Positions 51,659 to 60,081 of a stretch of 64,000 nt of DNA are shown in pieces. A model generated the notes under the pieces. It saw nothing but the letters and a program-made list of their open reading frames with translations. It did not search any database and was not told the origin of the DNA. Each line of letters begins with the position of its first letter. Within the stretch, counting starts at the first letter, position 1. Source of the stretch: Pseudomonadota bacterium. Its GTDB lineage: Bacteria; Pseudomonadota; Alphaproteobacteria; Rhizobiales; Xanthobacteraceae. Made by a program: the position numbers and the translations under genes. The stretch is from the NCBI GenBank assembly GCA_023422775.1, contig JAFAGM010000123.1:1-64000 (forward strand), in the 5' to 3' direction.

Positions 51659-52531
51659 ATGCGGCGGCTTGGTCTACTTGTCTGTCTGGTATTGATCGCG
51701 TTCGTCGCGCCGGCCGGTGCGCAGGATCGCCTCAACGTCGTCGCGAGTTTCTCGATCCTCGGCGATTTCGTCCGCAACGTCGGTGGCGACCGCGTCAGCG
51801 TCACGACGCTGGTTGGCCCTGACAGCGATGCGCACGTCTACTCGCCGACGCCGGCCGACGCCAAGCGAATTGCGGATGCAAAACTCGTCTTCGTCAACGG
51901 GCTCGGTTTCGAGGGCTGGCTGCCGCGGCTGGTGAAATCCGCCGGCGGCAAGCCCGCCATCGTAACCGCGACGTCAGGCATCACCCCGCTCAGGGTCGGC
52001 TCCGCTGCCGATCCTCATGCCTGGCAGTCGGTCGCCAATGCAAAGGTCTATGTGGCCAATATCCGCGACGCGCTGGCGGCGGCCGATCCCGCCAATGCCG
52101 ATACCTTCAAGGCCAATGCGAGCCGCTATCTGGCCGAACTCGACGCGCTCGACCGTGAGGTCCGCGGTGCCGTGGCACAAATTCCGGAAGGCCGCCGCAA
52201 GGTGATTTCGACCCACGGCGCCTTCGGCTATTTCGCCGCCGCCTATGGCGTCGCATTCATCGCGCCGGTGGGCGTCTCGACCGAATCCGAGGCCAGCGCC
52301 CGCGATGTGGCGGCGATCATTACCCAGATCAGGACCGCCAAAATACCGGCGGTATTCCTCGAAAACATCAGCGACCCCAGGCTGATCCGCCGGATATCGG
52401 CCGAGACCGGCGCCAGGGTCGGCGGAACGCTGTATTCGGACAGTTTGACGGGCGAAAAGGGCGATTCTCCCACTTACATTGCGATGGTCAGGCACAATAT
52501 AAAGGCCCTGACCAGCGCGCTGAGCCCATAG
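51659..52531 (+). CDS. znuA: Zinc/metal ABC transporter, substrate-binding protein
   Basis: The 290-residue cluster A-I binding protein has a Sec signal peptide (MRRLGLLVCLVLIAFVAPAG, cleavage near AGA-QD), and ligand regions DSDAHVYSPTPAD, DPHAWQSV, STHGAFGYFAAAYG and TLYSDSLTGEKG (three His and one Asp). It lacks the His-rich flexible loop of E. coli ZnuA; the operon's His-rich peptide and CobW protein may supply that role. The His,His,His,Asp set is typical of Zn-binding members. The gene starts three bases after znuB. Confidence 0.9.
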   Translation: MRRLGLLVCLVLIAFVAPAGAQDRLNVVASFSILGDFVRNVGGDRVSVTTLVGPDSDAHVYSPTPADAKRIADAKLVFVNGLGFEGWLPRLVKSAGGKPAIVTATSGITPLRVGSAADPHAWQSVANAKVYVANIRDALAAADPANADTFKANASRYLAELDALDREVRGAVAQIPEGRRKVISTHGAFGYFAAAYGVAFIAPVGVSTESEASARDVAAIITQIRTAKIPAVFLENISDPRLIRRISAETGARVGGTLYSDSLTGEKGDSPTYIAMVRHNIKALTSALSP

Positions 52532-52585
52532 GGCAGGGGCCTCCCTGCCTGCCGGCGTGCCCTTCAATTCCGCTCCGGAGCGACT

Positions 52586-53647
52586 ATGGCTGAACCTGCT
52601 TCCCAGAAAATTCCAGTGACCGTGCTGACGGGCTATCTCGGCGCCGGCAAGACCACGCTGCTCAACCGCATCCTGTCGGAAAACCACGGCAAGAAATACG
52701 CCGTCATCGTCAACGAATTCGGCGAGATCGGCATCGACAACGATCTCATCATCGGCGCCGACGAAGAAGTGTTCGAGATGAACAATGGCTGCGTCTGCTG
52801 CACCGTGCGCGGCGACCTCGTGCGCATCATGGAAGGGCTGATGAAGCGCAAGGGCAAGTTCGACGCCATCATTGTCGAGACCACCGGACTTGCCGACCCG
52901 GCGCCGGTGGCGCAGACCTTTTTCGTCGACGAGGACGTCCAGAAGAACGCCCGCCTCGACGCGGTGGTAACCGTCGCCGACGCCAAATGGCTGAGCGATC
53001 GCCTGAAAGATGCGCCGGAAGCCAAGAACCAGATCGCCTTCGCCGTCGTCATTGTGCTGAACAAGACCGATCTTGTCTCCAGGCCCGAACTCGCCGAAGT
53101 CGAAGCCCGGATCCGCGGCATCAATCCTTATGCAAAACTGCATCGCACCGAGCGGTGCAAGGTTGCGCTCTCGGACGTGCTGGAACGCGGCGCGTTCGAT
53201 CTCGATCGCATTCTCGAGATCGAACCGGAATTCCTCGACGCCGGCGACGGCCACGATCATCACCATGACCACGACCATCATCACGGCCATGACCATCACC
53301 ACCACGATCACGGCCACAGCCATGGCGGCCTGAAGCATTACCACGACGAGGAAATGCAGTCGCTGTCGCTGCGGTCGGACAAGCCGCTCGACCCGAGCGT
53401 GTTCATGCCGTGGCTGCAGAACCTCGTCGCCACCGAAGGACAGAAGATCCTGCGCTCGAAAGGCATCCTTGCCTTCACCGACGATGACGACCGCTACGTG
53501 TTCCAGGGCGTCCATATGATGCTGGAGGGCGATCATCAGCGGAAGTGGAAGGAGGGCGAACCGCGCGAAAGCCGCGTCGTCTTCATCGGCCGTGAATTGC
53601 CGGAGCAGATGATCCGCGACGGCTTCGAAGCCTGTATCACCTCGTGA
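52586..53647 (+). CDS. CobW/COG0523 family GTPase with His-rich loop (zinc chaperone-like)
   Basis: The 353-residue G3E GTPase has Walker A GYLGAGKTT (16-24), the metal motif Cys69-Val-Cys71-Cys72 (NNGCVCCTVRGDL), Walker B ETTGLADPAP and the guanine motif LNKTDL. A His-rich insertion spans about 223-253 with more than 15 His residues, and a CobW C-terminal domain follows (about 255-345). Zur-linked members of this family deliver zinc to essential apoproteins in zinc starvation. It lies 54 bases after znuA and overlaps the WD40 gene. Confidence 0.93.
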   Translation: MAEPASQKIPVTVLTGYLGAGKTTLLNRILSENHGKKYAVIVNEFGEIGIDNDLIIGADEEVFEMNNGCVCCTVRGDLVRIMEGLMKRKGKFDAIIVETTGLADPAPVAQTFFVDEDVQKNARLDAVVTVADAKWLSDRLKDAPEAKNQIAFAVVIVLNKTDLVSRPELAEVEARIRGINPYAKLHRTERCKVALSDVLERGAFDLDRILEIEPEFLDAGDGHDHHHDHDHHHGHDHHHHDHGHSHGGLKHYHDEEMQSLSLRSDKPLDPSVFMPWLQNLVATEGQKILRSKGILAFTDDDDRYVFQGVHMMLEGDHQRKWKEGEPRESRVVFIGRELPEQMIRDGFEACITS

Positions 53648-54663
53648 TGAAAGAGTTCGATCCGGCCGCAGGGCCCTCCATTGCTTCCATCACCGACCGG
53701 GTGCGGGCGCTGCCGGTCGGCATGCCCGCAACCTCGCTGCATTTCCTCGGCAATGTCGCCGTGTTCATCGGCACTGAGGAAAACGCGGCGCTGGTCAACG
53801 AAGCTGGCGAAGTATCGACGGTCGCCATCCATGGCGGCGCGATCCTGTGCGCGGCGTCCGACGGCAAGCGCGTCGTCACCGGCGGCGACGACGGCAAGCT
53901 GACGGCACTTGACGCCAAGGGTACGGTGACGGTGCTTGCCACCGACGCAAAGCGTCGATGGATCGACAATGTCGCGTTGCATACCGACGGTGCCGTGGCG
54001 TGGTCGGCGGGAAAGACCGCGTTTGTCCAAAGCGGCAAGGGCGAAGTGAAGACCTTCGACATGCCGTCGACCGTCGGCGGCCTGGCGTTTGCGCCGAAGG
54101 GACTGCGCGTGGCGGTCGCCCATTACAATGGTGTGACGCTGTGGTTTCCCAACATGGCCGCGAATCCGGAATTCCTGGAATGGGCCGGCTCGCACCTCGG
54201 CGTCACCTTCAGCCCGGACAACAAGTTCCTGGTCACCGCGATGCACGAACCGGCGATGCACGGCTGGCGCCTTGCGGACAACCGCCACATGCGGATGAGC
54301 GGCTACCCCGGCCGTGTCCGCTCGATGTCGTGGAGCGCAGGCGGCAAGGGTCTCGCTACGTCTGGCGCCGATACCGTCATCGTCTGGCCGTTCACCAGCA
54401 AGGACGGGCCGATGGGCAAGGAGCCCGCGATGCTGGCGCCGCTGCAGGCGCGCGTCTCCGTGGTCGCCTGTCATCCGAAGCAGGACATCATGGCCGCCGG
54501 CTATAGCGACGGCACGGTGCTGATGGTCCGGCTGGAAGACGGTGCCGAAATCCTGGTGCGCCGGAATGGCGGCGGTGCGGTCTCGGCGCTCGCCTGGAAC
54601 GCCAGGGGCACGCATCTCGCGTTCGGCACGGAAGAGGGTGACGCAGGGATCGTGGAACTGTAA
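53647..54663 (+). CDS. WD40-repeat protein linked to the zinc operon
   Basis: The 338-residue protein is a seven-bladed-propeller candidate: repeats of about 40 residues such as VAIHGGAILCAASDGKRVVT, GGLAFAPKGLRVAVAHYNGV and VACHPKQDIMAAGYSDGTVL. No enzymatic motif or signal peptide is seen, so it is cytoplasmic and scaffold-like. Its ATG overlaps the CobW stop (TGATG), so the two are co-translated. A WD40 protein beside a Zur-linked COG0523 GTPase is a recurring pair in alphaproteobacteria from general knowledge, and it may help client delivery. Confidence 0.88.
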   Translation: MKEFDPAAGPSIASITDRVRALPVGMPATSLHFLGNVAVFIGTEENAALVNEAGEVSTVAIHGGAILCAASDGKRVVTGGDDGKLTALDAKGTVTVLATDAKRRWIDNVALHTDGAVAWSAGKTAFVQSGKGEVKTFDMPSTVGGLAFAPKGLRVAVAHYNGVTLWFPNMAANPEFLEWAGSHLGVTFSPDNKFLVTAMHEPAMHGWRLADNRHMRMSGYPGRVRSMSWSAGGKGLATSGADTVIVWPFTSKDGPMGKEPAMLAPLQARVSVVACHPKQDIMAAGYSDGTVLMVRLEDGAEILVRRNGGGAVSALAWNARGTHLAFGTEEGDAGIVEL

Positions 54664-54692
54664 GAGATCGCCTGATCCAGTGGGGGCGGGCG

Positions 54693-55409
54693 ATGCGTTT
54701 TCTGACGACCTTCCAGTTAGCCGATTTCATCGACACGCTGGTCAGCCTGACCACGGCCTTCGTGCTCGGCACCTTGATCGGTGCCGAGCGGCAATACCGG
54801 CAGCGCACGGCGGGCCTGCGCACCAACGTATTGGTGGCGCTCGGCGCGGCCGCCTTCGTCGATCTCGCGATGCATCTGACCGGCGCCGATGGCGGCGTGC
54901 GTGTGATCGCCTATGTCGTGTCGGGGATCGGCTTCCTCGGGGCCGGTGTCATCATGAAGCAGGGCATGGACGTGCGCGGCCTCAACACCGCGGCGACGCT
55001 GTGGGCGTCGGCCGCGGTCGGGTCCTGCGCCGGCGCCGACATGGTCGCGCAGGCTGTGGCGCTCACCGTGTTCGTGCTGGCCGGCAACACCCTGCTGCGT
55101 CCGCTGGTGAACGCCATCAACCGCATTCCGCTCGACGAGAAGACTTCGGAAGCGACCTATCACTTCAAGCTCGCGGTCACGACCGAGGCGTTGCCCGCCA
55201 AGCGCGATCAACTGATCGAGAAACTGGAAAGCGCAAACTATCCCGTCGCGAGCATCGAGGTCGTCGAGACCGGCGACGATTTGCTCGAAATCGTTGCAAA
55301 GCTGGTCGCGACTGCCGTCGATCCGAATGAACTGAACGCGGTTGTCACCGACCTGCAGCGCCAGCCCGGTGTGCGCCATGCGACCTGGGCAGTGAGCACC
55401 GCGGAATAG
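54693..55409 (+). CDS. MgtC/SapB family membrane protein
   Basis: The 238-residue protein has an MgtC N-terminal membrane domain (about 12-140; GTLIGAERQYRQRTAGLRTNVLVALGAA split by GLRTN, then GIGFLGAGVIMKQG and GLNTAATLWASAAVG) and a C-terminal ACT-like cytoplasmic domain (about 150-235). MgtC proteins are linked to growth at low Mg2+ and to modulation of membrane ATPase. It is 30 bases after the WD40 gene, so it may be part of the same metal-response operon. Confidence 0.92.
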   Translation: MRFLTTFQLADFIDTLVSLTTAFVLGTLIGAERQYRQRTAGLRTNVLVALGAAAFVDLAMHLTGADGGVRVIAYVVSGIGFLGAGVIMKQGMDVRGLNTAATLWASAAVGSCAGADMVAQAVALTVFVLAGNTLLRPLVNAINRIPLDEKTSEATYHFKLAVTTEALPAKRDQLIEKLESANYPVASIEVVETGDDLLEIVAKLVATAVDPNELNAVVTDLQRQPGVRHATWAVSTAE

Positions 55410-55502
55410 TTCCGGCGCATGCGACGATTTCGCCCCTCCCGGTGCGGAGAGGCATGGAACCATGCATCGCAGCAATCGTTGATACCGCGAACAAACGTGC
55501 GG

Positions 55503-55865
55503 ATGAACGTCATGGCGCCGGACAACAGGAAGCACAGCTTGCGAGGGGAGTTCGCGTTCGCGGCCATGCTGCTGGCGGCGGGCCTTGCGATCACGGCGCT
55601 CTCGGTGGCGCAGATCATGGCCGGCGATCCGCCGCAACTCGCGCAGTCGACCCCGCCGCTGCAATCGACGCCGGGCGCGGAAACCAGGCCTTCCGCGCCG
55701 GCCGATCCGACGACGACGGGCACGCGGCCGTCCACGCAAACCAGGCCATCCGACGTTCCTCCGGAGCCGGCCCGCCCGGACACCGACGCACAGAAAGCCG
55801 GCGCCCAGCCGGCGCTGCCGCCGGCCCCGGCGGAGAAGACCGCGCCGCCGATCCGGGAGCGATAA
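55503..55865 (+). CDS. Proline/threonine-rich single-pass membrane protein
   Basis: The 120-residue protein has one N-terminal membrane helix (about 18-40, FAFAAMLLAAGLAITALSV) followed by an extracytoplasmic Pro/Thr/Ala-rich tail (about 42-120) with no recognisable fold. ATG codons at 55503 and 55512 are both possible; neither has a strong Shine-Dalgarno. I do not recognise the family. It might be a small cell-envelope linker protein. Confidence 0.55.
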   Translation: MNVMAPDNRKHSLRGEFAFAAMLLAAGLAITALSVAQIMAGDPPQLAQSTPPLQSTPGAETRPSAPADPTTTGTRPSTQTRPSDVPPEPARPDTDAQKAGAQPALPPAPAEKTAPPIRER

Positions 55866-55983
55866 TCCTTTTGTCGCTGCCTTGCGGCCTCTGAACGCCT
55901 TGTGTTGCTCCCCGACAAGCGGTTAGGCTTGCGGCAACAACGGCCGGCAGATCGAAAATAGCCGGCAGGCCAGGGAGCGACGC

Positions 55984-56148
55984 ATGCGCGAGCTAACGCC
56001 GGCAACGATCACGGATGCCGTGCTCGATCGGATGGCGACAACGCCCGACCCGCGCCTGAAGGCGATCATGAAGCAATCGCGCAAGGACGAACCTGCGCCA
56101 GCGGGGGCGGCCGGCTGGATTCAGCCTGACAAGGTATCATTGCAATAG
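55984..56148 (+). pseudogene. N-terminal fragment of an intradiol ring-cleavage dioxygenase gene
   Basis: The 54-codon frame starts with ATG after an AGGGAG Shine-Dalgarno (55972-55977) and reads ITDAVLDRMATTPDPRLKAIM, which matches the N-terminal dimerisation helix of catechol/hydroxyquinol 1,2-dioxygenases. From residue 31 it turns into unrelated sequence and stops. The iron-binding Tyr/His domain is absent. It is likely a gene remnant cut by deletion upstream of the ABC operon. Confidence 0.6.
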
Positions 56149-56206
56149 CCGGGCGAAGATCCGGCGGAAGCAGAATGACAACGGAAACGACACACAAGGG
56201 GAAATC

Positions 56207-57451
56207 ATGAAACGCAGGACATTTCTCGGCGGCGCGATGGCGGTTGCGGTGGCTGGGCACGGTTCAGGCGCACTGGCCCAGCAGCCGCCCATCAAGATCG
56301 GCATGTCGATGCCGCAGACCGGCGGGCTTGCGGGCGGCGGCAAGGCTTCGCTGCTCGGGATCGAAATCTGGCGTGACGATGTCAATGCCAAGGGCGGGCT
56401 GCTCGGCCGCAAAGTCGAACTGGTCGTCTATGACGACAAGTCGAGCGCCGCGGAGACGCCGGCGATCTACGCCAAGCTGGTCGACGTCGACAAGGTCGAT
56501 CTGCTGTTCGCGCCCTACGCGACGGTGCCGACCGCGCCGATCATGCCGTTCGTCAAGCAGCGCGGCCTGCTGCTGATGGGGAATTTCTCGTTCCAGGTGA
56601 ACAGCAAGGTCGGCCACGACATGTGGTTCAACAACGCGCCGTGGGGGCCGGCCGACAGCTGGGCCTCCTCGTTCATCGATCTGGCGCAGAAGGCCGGCGG
56701 CAAGAACATGGCGCTGCTCGCGGCCGATCAGGAGTTTGCCCAGAATCTGGCGCTGACCGCCCGCGATGTCGCCAAGAAGCGCAACGTGCCCGTCGTCTTC
56801 GATCAGTCCTATCCGCCGAACACGGTCGAGTTCGCCTCCATCATTCGTGCGCTCAAGGCCGCCAAGCCCGATATCGTCTATGTCGCGTCCTATCCGCCCG
56901 ATTCGGCCGGCATCCTGCGTGCCGTGAACGAGATCGGAATCGGCGACGACGTCAAGGTCTTCGGCGGCGGCATGGTCGGCCTGCAGTTCGCCGCCGTGAT
57001 GGGCAATCTGGGATCGCTGCTCAACGGCGTCGTCAACTACAATACCTGGCTGCCGGAGCCGAGTATGTATCACACAGGCACCAAGGAGTTTTTCGAGGTC
57101 TATACCAAGCGCGCCGTCGCAGCCAAGGTCGACCCGCTCGGCTACTATCTGGCGCCGTACGGTTACGCCACGGGCCAGATGATCGAGGCGGCGGTCAACG
57201 CGACCAAGTCGCTGGACCAGAAGGGCCTTGCGAAATATTTGCGGGAGAACGAGCACAAGACCATCGTCGGGCCGATCGCGTTCGCCGCCGATGGCGAGTG
57301 GAAGGAAAGCGCGACGGTGCAGGCCCAGTTCCGGGGGGTGGTCGACAAGGACATCGAACAATTCCGGAAGCCGGGCAGGCAGGTGATCCTGTACCCCGAC
57401 AAATTGAAGACCGGTACGCTCGTCAGTCCCTTCGAGGCCGCACGCAAGTAG
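56207..57451 (+). CDS. ABC transporter substrate-binding protein, branched-chain amino acid/amide type
   Basis: The 414-residue periplasmic binding protein has an N-terminal signal with a weak twin-arginine look (MKRRTFLGGAMAVAVAGHGS, cleavage near ALA-QQ) and the LivJ-like type I fold with IKIGMSMPQTGGLAGGG, KSSAAETPAIYAKLV, PDIVYVASYPPDSAGILRAV and a C-terminal GPIAFAADGEWKES. The ligand could be an aromatic acid, amide or amino acid; the family is broad. An attenuator-like hairpin overlaps its last codons and separates it from the permease genes. Confidence 0.9.
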   Translation: MKRRTFLGGAMAVAVAGHGSGALAQQPPIKIGMSMPQTGGLAGGGKASLLGIEIWRDDVNAKGGLLGRKVELVVYDDKSSAAETPAIYAKLVDVDKVDLLFAPYATVPTAPIMPFVKQRGLLLMGNFSFQVNSKVGHDMWFNNAPWGPADSWASSFIDLAQKAGGKNMALLAADQEFAQNLALTARDVAKKRNVPVVFDQSYPPNTVEFASIIRALKAAKPDIVYVASYPPDSAGILRAVNEIGIGDDVKVFGGGMVGLQFAAVMGNLGSLLNGVVNYNTWLPEPSMYHTGTKEFFEVYTKRAVAAKVDPLGYYLAPYGYATGQMIEAAVNATKSLDQKGLAKYLRENEHKTIVGPIAFAADGEWKESATVQAQFRGVVDKDIEQFRKPGRQVILYPDKLKTGTLVSPFEAARK

Positions 57452-57465
57452 GCCTCGGCTTTTTT
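57433..57465 (+). terminator. Attenuator-like terminator inside the ABC operon
   Basis: CGAGGCC (57433-57439), an 11-base loop, GGCCTCG (57451-57457) then GC and six T residues. The hairpin overlaps the stop region of the substrate-binding gene, so it may reduce but not abolish read-through into the permease genes. Confidence 0.6.
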
Positions 57466-57510
57466 CTGGCTCGGGAAAGAAGCCAAGGGGATTTCGAGGG
57501 GGGATCTGAC

Positions 57511-58386
57511 GTGTTTTCGATGGACCTGCTGCTCGGCGCAGTGGTGCTCGGGGTGCTGCTCGGCTGCTTCTATGCAGCCGTCAGCGTCGGGTTGTCCGTT
57601 TCGTTCGGACTGCTCGACGTTCCCCATGTCGCGCATCCGGCGTTTCTGGTGCTCGCCTCCTACGGCGTATACCTGCTCAACGACAGCTACGACCTCGATC
57701 CGTTGCTCGCGGGGCTCGCCATCACGCCGCTGTTTTTCGTGTTCGGCCTGCTCACCTATCGCGTTTACTACGAGACCTTCGAGCGGCGCGGCAGCGACGC
57801 CGGCGTCCGCGGCATCGCGTTTTTCTTCGGTATCGCCTTCATCATCGAGGTGCTGATCATCCTTCAATTCGGCGTCGACCAGCGCTCGGTCACGGCGACC
57901 TATATCGGCAAGTCCTGGCGGTTCGGCGAGTTCCGGATACCGATCCGGCAATTGGTTGCGTTCGCGGTCGCGCTGGGGTTGACGGTCCTGCTCGCAGTGT
58001 ACCTGTCGAAAACATTCATGGGCCGCGCGATCCGCGCGGTGGCGCAGGACGAGGAGGCGCTGCGGCTGATGGGCGCCAACCCGGTCCGCATCAAGCAGTT
58101 CGCCTTCGGCATCGCTACCGCCGTGCTCGGGATCGCCGGAGCGCTGCTGATCATCGTGGCGCCGATCGAGCCGACGCTCGACCGTGCCTATATCGGCCGG
58201 ACGTTCTGCGTCGTGGTCATGGCCGGACTCGGCAGCATCAGCGGCACGCTGATTGCCGCCATCATCCTCGGCGTCTCCGAAACTATCGTTCTGACCATGT
58301 TTGGCGCCTCATGGGCGCCGGCGATCTCGTTCGCGATGCTTCTCGCCGTGCTTGCCGTGCGGCCGCAAGGCTTGCTCGGCCGATGA
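57511..58386 (+). CDS. Branched-chain amino acid-type ABC transporter permease (LivH-like)
   Basis: The 291-residue permease has about 8 hydrophobic helices with GLSVSFGLLDVPHVAHPAF (LivH first loop), MGRAIRAVAQDEEALRLMGANP (the EAA-like cytoplasmic loop) and VVVMAGLGSISGTLIAAIILG. A GTG start at 57511 is preceded by GAGGGGGGA at good distance. It overlaps the next permease by ATGA. It would pair with the LivM-like permease and two ATPases to import the ligand of the binding protein. Confidence 0.92.
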   Translation: MFSMDLLLGAVVLGVLLGCFYAAVSVGLSVSFGLLDVPHVAHPAFLVLASYGVYLLNDSYDLDPLLAGLAITPLFFVFGLLTYRVYYETFERRGSDAGVRGIAFFFGIAFIIEVLIILQFGVDQRSVTATYIGKSWRFGEFRIPIRQLVAFAVALGLTVLLAVYLSKTFMGRAIRAVAQDEEALRLMGANPVRIKQFAFGIATAVLGIAGALLIIVAPIEPTLDRAYIGRTFCVVVMAGLGSISGTLIAAIILGVSETIVLTMFGASWAPAISFAMLLAVLAVRPQGLLGR

Positions 58387-59354
58387 CGAAACGTCGCAAC
58401 AACATCGCGTTCTGGGCCGGCGTGGCGGTCTTCCTCGTCGCCGTCCTGTCGATGACGCAGTTCGTCCGCAACGAGTATCCGTTCTTCGCCGGCTACGTGA
58501 TCCTGCAATTCATCGCACTCGCAGTCGCCTGGACCATCCTCGGCGGCTATGCCGGCTACGTCAATTTCGGCACCAACGCCTTTTTCGGCGTCGGTGTCTA
58601 TACGGCGGTGGCGCTGTTCAAGGCGACCGGGGCGCCGCTCGTGGTGCAGATCGGAGTTGCCGCGGTCGTCGGCATGTTGCTCGGCTTCGGGGTCGGCCTC
58701 CTGACCCTGCGGATGCGCGGAATATTCTTCTCGATCGCGACGATTGCGCTGGCGATCATCATCGAGACCTTCGTGATGAACTGGCGGTTCGTCGGCGGCG
58801 CGGCAGGCATCCAGCTGCAGCGGCCGCCGGCGACGGCGCCGTTCGACAGCTACGTGAAGATGTTGTTCTTCGTCCAGGCGGTGCTGGTGGTCATTGCGAT
58901 CTCGATCGCGCGCTACATCCAGAATTCCCGGATCGGTCGCGGCCTGCAGGCGCTCCGGGATGACGAACTCGCAGCCGAATGCACGGGCGTGCCGACGCTG
59001 AAACTGAAGCTCGTGGCCTGCATGATATCGGGCGCGCTGATGTCGGCGGCCGGTGCGCCCGCCGCCATGTACCTGCAATACGCCGATCCGTCCTCGACGT
59101 TCAATCTCACCTACTCCGTCTCGGCGCTGGCGATGTCGCTGATCGGCGGGACCGCGCACTGGATCGGCCCGGTGCTCGGCGCCATCCTGCTCGGCTCGAC
59201 ACAGCAGTTCCTCGCCGTGACCATCTCGTCCGAGATCAACGTGCTGGTGCTCGGCATCATGCTGGTGCTGTTCGTGGTCGCCGCGCCCAAGGGCATCATC
59301 GGGCTGCTGCGTCCGCGTTATCGTCTGCGCGCGGGAGGCAAGCATGACAAATGA
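58383..59354 (+). CDS. Branched-chain amino acid-type ABC transporter permease (LivM-like)
   Basis: The 323-residue permease has about 9-10 helices; recognisable segments are WTILGGYAGYVNFGTNAFFG, RIGRGLQALRDDELAAECTGV and SLIGGTAHWIGPVLGAILLG. The ATG at 58383 overlaps the upstream stop; an earlier in-frame start shadows the other gene. It ends overlapping the ATPase gene by eleven bases. Confidence 0.93.
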   Translation: MTKRRNNIAFWAGVAVFLVAVLSMTQFVRNEYPFFAGYVILQFIALAVAWTILGGYAGYVNFGTNAFFGVGVYTAVALFKATGAPLVVQIGVAAVVGMLLGFGVGLLTLRMRGIFFSIATIALAIIIETFVMNWRFVGGAAGIQLQRPPATAPFDSYVKMLFFVQAVLVVIAISIARYIQNSRIGRGLQALRDDELAAECTGVPTLKLKLVACMISGALMSAAGAPAAMYLQYADPSSTFNLTYSVSALAMSLIGGTAHWIGPVLGAILLGSTQQFLAVTISSEINVLVLGIMLVLFVVAAPKGIIGLLRPRYRLRAGGKHDK

Positions 59355-60081
59355 CACTGCGCCGGACACGCCGCTGCTGCGGGTCGACGCGATCACCAAG
59401 ACTTTTGGCGGCTTCACCGCGCTCGACAACATCAGCGTCGATATCCGCAAGGGGGAACGCTTCGGGCTGATCGGCCCGAACGGTTCGGGAAAGACGACGC
59501 TGATCAACTGCATATCCGGCGCGCTGCGCCCGCAGGCCGGCAACGTGATTTTCTGTGGTGAGAACGTCAACGAACTGCCGCCGCATCTGCGTGCACGCCG
59601 CGGCATCGCGCGCAGCTTCCAGATTCCGCGGCCGTTCAAGAGCATGACGGTGCTCGAGAACCTCATGGTCGGGCTCGACTTCGCCAGGGTCGATTCAAGC
59701 CTTCCGGAGGAAGAGGTCGCGATGTCGATCCTGACGCGGATGGGGCTGGCGTCGAAGGCCGACGCGCCGAGCGACACGCTGAGCCAGGTCGAGTTGCGCA
59801 AGATGGAACTCGCCCGCGCGATGGCGGTGCGCCCGAAGCTTCTGATTTCCGACGAGGCGATGGCGGGGCTTTCCTCCTCCGAGGTCGACGAGGTGCTGGA
59901 TCTCCTGATCAGCCTCGGCGAGGAAGACATCACCATCATCATGATCGAGCACATCATGCAGGCGGTGATGCGCTTCTCGGAGCGGGTGATGTGCCTCGAC
60001 GCCGGCAAGATCATCGCCATCGGCGCGCCAGACGAAGTGATGGGCAACAAGCGGGTGCAGGAGGCCTATCTTGGCACTTAG
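59344..60081 (+). CDS. Branched-chain amino acid-type ABC ATPase (LivG-like), atypical signature
   Basis: The 245-residue ATPase has Walker A GPNGSGKTT, RSFQIPRPFKSMTVLENLMVGL, Walker B LLISDEAMAGLS and the switch His in MIEHIMQ. The signature reads LSQVELRKMELARA in place of LSGGQ, and Walker B has DEA rather than DEP. In an ABC dimer the partner LivF-like ATPase keeps a normal LSGGQ-type motif, so one of the two sites would be degenerate. The frame is intact, so this is probably a subfamily feature. Confidence 0.9.
   Translation: MTNDTAPDTPLLRVDAITKTFGGFTALDNISVDIRKGERFGLIGPNGSGKTTLINCISGALRPQAGNVIFCGENVNELPPHLRARRGIARSFQIPRPFKSMTVLENLMVGLDFARVDSSLPEEEVAMSILTRMGLASKADAPSDTLSQVELRKMELARAMAVRPKLLISDEAMAGLSSSEVDEVLDLLISLGEEDITIIMIEHIMQAVMRFSERVMCLDAGKIIAIGAPDEVMGNKRVQEAYLGT

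Noticed and set aside
53245..53345. Repetitive CATCAC/GACCAT tract resembling a short tandem array
   Set aside because: It is in frame and encodes the His-rich loop of the CobW-type GTPase, so it is coding low complexity, not a CRISPR or satellite.
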